64,000 nucleotides of DNA, from positions 558,001 to 622,000 of the forward strand of contig JARGPJ010000003.1 in NCBI GenBank assembly GCA_029212615.1, read 5' to 3'. Positions 62,701 to 64,000 of this stretch are shown here, piece after piece. The notes under the pieces were generated by a model. That model saw only the letters and a program-made list of their open reading frames with translations, had not been told where the DNA came from and ran no database searches. This DNA is from Verrucomicrobiales bacterium (GTDB lineage Bacteria; Verrucomicrobiota; Verrucomicrobiia; Verrucomicrobiales; DEV007). Position 1 is the stretch's first letter; each line of letters begins with the position of its first letter. A program made the position numbers and the translations under genes.

Positions 62701-64000
62701 GCCGGAGCTATTATCAATCGTGATCCCCGCTCCAATCCCAAGAGTTCCCGAACCGGGAGCTGTTGCATTCCCGATGTTAAAAGTGCCTCCATTGATGGCA
62801 AGACCTCCTGCCCCGGTATTGGCACCTTCCAAGGTCAATACTCCATCACCGGTTTTTGTCACTCCATTGGTGAAATCGATCATGCCGTCGATCGATAGAG
62901 ATGACCCATTTGCACCGGTTCCGACCACTGACCAGGTCTGTGCCGCCCCGACCACGAGTGGAGCGGAAATGGTGATATCACCCGCATTGTCTTCGACAAG
63001 CACCCCGTTATTTGAACTCTGCGGAGCGAGCGTCAGCGTTCCCGAAGATCCCTGTGCGACGGTCACATCAGTGACGCCTGCAGGATTAGAAGTGAACTGA
63101 AGACTATCCACCGTAAAATCTCCATCAAGCGTTGTCGAGATAGACGAACCAGAGGCATTGGTCGTCGAGAACACCACTGAATCGCTTGCTCCCGGCAAAG
63201 AGGCTAGATCTGCGATACCTGCAGCATCTATTGCCCAGTTTGTATTCCCTAAATTATTTGTGCTCCATGATCCACTCTGATCACCCTGCCAATACCGCAG
63301 ATTCAGTTTGCTTGTGGTTAGCCTGACAATATTGCTGCCGGGTGTGGTAAAGGAGTAATTCAAACCCGCGGGCGCGAAACCCAGGATGTAAGTCGCATCG
63401 AGGCCACCACCAGTGGAGGTAATCAAATCATACGTCCCCACCGCCAACCCACCGAGGTCGTTAAAATTAAGAGATATGGTACCGGCATCGGATGCCGTCC
63501 CGGTAAGAGTAATCGAATCATTTACCCCCACAGCATCGAGGTCGAATCCAAGAGCACTCCCGTCCGCCAGATTCAGTCCGGTCACAGCAGTGCTGATCGT
63601 AGTGTTGTCAAACAGGTTCAGAGCACCTCCAGCCGAAACATCAATCCGATCGATACCTGAAGCGGAAAAACCTGCGTTCAAGGTTCCTCCTTCTACACTA
63701 ACATCTCCGCCATTCAGATCCGTAGTTCCTGATACCGTCACCGTGCCGACACCGGTCTTAGTGAGATTTCCGGTTGCAGCTGTTGTAATCCCTCCGGCCA
63801 ATTCCAATGTCCCTGCGGCAGACCCGGCGTTAATCGTCGCCCCTCCTGTTCCGATAGCGAGAACCTGATTAGCGGCAAGCGTCTCCGTTGTAATCCCCGT
63901 ATAACTCAAGGTTCCTCCGTCGATACTCAGCGTATTAGTGACACTGGCATCCCCAAGTTGATTCGCCGCGTCGAAGGCAAGAGTGCCGGCGGTAATCGAA
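59722..64000 (-). CDS. Giant autotransporter-strand-repeat protein with PEP-CTERM sorting tail, N-terminus beyond window
   Basis: An uninterrupted minus-strand frame enters from the window edge and ends at 59722; at least 1425 residues are visible and no true start is seen (a TTG near 63909 is internal). It is Gly/Thr/Ser/Asn-rich, with repeated blocks such as LTKTGAGTLTLDAVNTYGG and LVLEGDNTYSGGTVINGGTL, the autotransporter-associated beta-strand repeat that forms a beta-helix passenger. The end is VPEPAAFLPLLLLAFGGGW followed by RRRRR, a PEP-CTERM tail: VPEP motif, one membrane helix and basic patch, used for exosortase processing and surface anchoring. No autotransporter barrel is present. 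Probably an adhesin or exopolysaccharide-linked protein. Confidence 0.92.
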   Translation of the reverse strand, partial: SITAGTLAFDAANQLGDASVTNTLSIDGGTLSYTGITTETLAANQVLAIGTGGATINAGSAAGTLELAGGITTAATGNLTKTGVGTVTVSGTTDLNGGDVSVEGGTLNAGFSASGIDRIDVSAGGALNLFDNTTISTAVTGLNLADGSALGFDLDAVGVNDSITLTGTASDAGTISLNFNDLGGLAVGTYDLITSTGGGLDATYILGFAPAGLNYSFTTPGSNIVRLTTSKLNLRYWQGDQSGSWSTNNLGNTNWAIDAAGIADLASLPGASDSVVFSTTNASGSSISTTLDGDFTVDSLQFTSNPAGVTDVTVAQGSSGTLTLAPQSSNNGVLVEDNAGDITISAPLVVGAAQTWSVVGTGANGSSLSIDGMIDFTNGVTKTGDGVLTLEGANTGAGGLAINGGTFNIGNATAPGSGTLGIGAGITIDNSSGGALALTNNNALSLDGSFTFTGTDDLDLGTGSAGLGNNAVITTSAGHLTIGGSIDDGGNNFSLSKAGAGTLVLNGANTIGGGVNLTEGALNIGNAAALGSGTFAIGTGTTFDNTSGGSITLASNNSQTWDGDFTFTGSDNFNLGAGNVTLSSPVSVNVAANTLTVGGVIDDGVSDHGLTKTGAGTLTLDAVNTYGGQTSVDDGTLIAGVSGAIPTGTIVKLGSGSTAGILDLNGFDVTIGGLLSGSTTDAVENEIIIGSGTTLTVNGAVTIGPDVLDSSTFLKATGGGDLVVNTGGSTFQVGGATTTSARNAATLDLSELANVTIDVGAGIFNVGDFNSANLTNFATSKVILGTNNTISAGSFRVGTNVDPQNLGDPHSVTLGSGTNIINSGNVVIGSGLGTNQARSSGLLSFAADDTTGTLQLRAADGIARIRMYMINSTSGTGNSMASEVDFRDHDVDVLVSTLDMALRTQGNGNATSTLHFNEGVFDLTTLKMAHKVDTGNGDVTATINIGDSGSGSVFTVNNTTTMAVSTSDTAGSEANATINVSGGTVSFGAIDMADAAAGRTANSEINITGGTVTMNGNITRSGGDGTENASVTLNGGTLDMNGRSIGTNANNVTFNAQSGTLSNLNQVNGSSAALTKTTAGTLVLEGDNTYSGGTVINGGTLQIGSGSPTGTIGSGDIVNESVLAVNRSDTYTLSEVVSGAGELRQTGAGITKLTGDSDYTGTTTVSSGTLQIGDGGTTGSIDDTSAITIAGGANVITNRDGTLNLAQGISGGGNLIINNPATGETVLAGANDYTGTTAVNGGTLLVNGNQSSATGNVSVATGGTLGGIGTLGGATTIDSGGRLTGGTNGGAGTLSFVGNLTTASGSSWLVDLVQGATDVSDSISVGGNLDITGSAFVDNFSGSFTGGTSYQIASYTGNLTGTFASWGNNTERTLGGGQYLINYGSGSNSVITLTAVPEPAAFLPLLLLAFGGGWILRRRRREVAE

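Noticed and set aside
59966..63868. Plus-strand open frames opposite the PEP-CTERM gene
   Set aside because: They are antisense shadows of the low-complexity Gly/Thr/Ser repeats, rich in Pro and Val, and have no domain content.
60200..63900. Regular repeats that could suggest a CRISPR array
   Set aside because: The repeats are protein-coding strand repeats of varying length; there is no constant repeat with unique spacers.
1..64000. Insertion sequences, integrases or prophage
   Set aside because: No transposase, integrase or phage structural gene was found on either strand.

Overview
The window looks like a chromosomal segment of a member of the Verrucomicrobiota, probably Verrucomicrobiales. 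Its secreted gene set is typical of the Planctomycetes-Verrucomicrobia-Chlamydiae group: a membrane-bound dehydrogenase with a terminal haem domain, two PQQ-type beta-propellers, two signal-bearing Gfo/Idh/MocA oxidoreductases, a Cys-type sulfatase, and a giant autotransporter-strand-repeat protein ending in a PEP-CTERM tail. No phage, transposase, integrase or CRISPR array was seen. This is mostly ordinary, densely packed core chromosome with a few accessory or broken loci.

Layout. 1-1452 (minus): a sugar-kinase gene cut by the window start, an Rrf2 regulator and a small basic protein. 1529-3618 (plus): a 2-hydroxyacid dehydrogenase and a KDG-kinase-like PfkB kinase. 3629-11581: a secreted protein, rpsN, a zinc-ribbon protein, SixA, a PQQ propeller, two Nudix hydrolases, a NYN-domain RNase and Lys/Ala-rich basic proteins. 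11716-15785 (minus): nucleotidyltransferase, aminotransferase, Lrp/AsnC regulator, phosphofructokinase and an HTH/coiled-coil protein. 18001-25442: KamA-type aminomutase, a hemolysin-III protein and the arginine operon argC-J-B-D-F. 25810-27742: a Tat-exported oxidoreductase and the scar of a deletion that left the front of a phytanoyl-CoA-dioxygenase-like gene against the tail of a probable transporter gene.

27965-39065 (plus) holds a TonB-dependent receptor with a striking upstream palindrome, tRNA-Pro(GGG) on the other strand, a secreted serine protease, and a large AsmA/YdbH-like protein followed by a lipoprotein that reads as a natural fusion of YnbE and YdbL. metG and a zinc metallopeptidase follow. 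39193-49097 (minus) holds a SRPBCC/GyrI-like protein, oxidoreductase plus sulfatase, two tandem His-rich secreted paralogues each with its own terminator, the haem-containing dehydrogenase, aroE, and dhaL/dhaK. 49217-64000 holds a papain-like peptidase, a nucleoside phosphorylase coupled to a lipoprotein, a second divergent aroE, a flavin oxidoreductase, a TraB-family protein, a PQQ propeller whose start codon abuts that of an exported GalM, an EboD-like sugar-phosphate cyclase, and the 3' part of the PEP-CTERM giant.

Together the genes describe a Gram-negative heterotroph that degrades polysaccharides (sulfatase, KDG kinase, GalM, NahK-like kinase, PQQ proteins, TonB receptor). Its envelope lipid-transport module is the most informative locus, because the gene fusion itself predicts the working partnership. 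Genes are tightly packed, with many convergent pairs whose stop codons overlap by a few bases. All functional statements rest on reading motifs and family resemblance by eye; no search was run.
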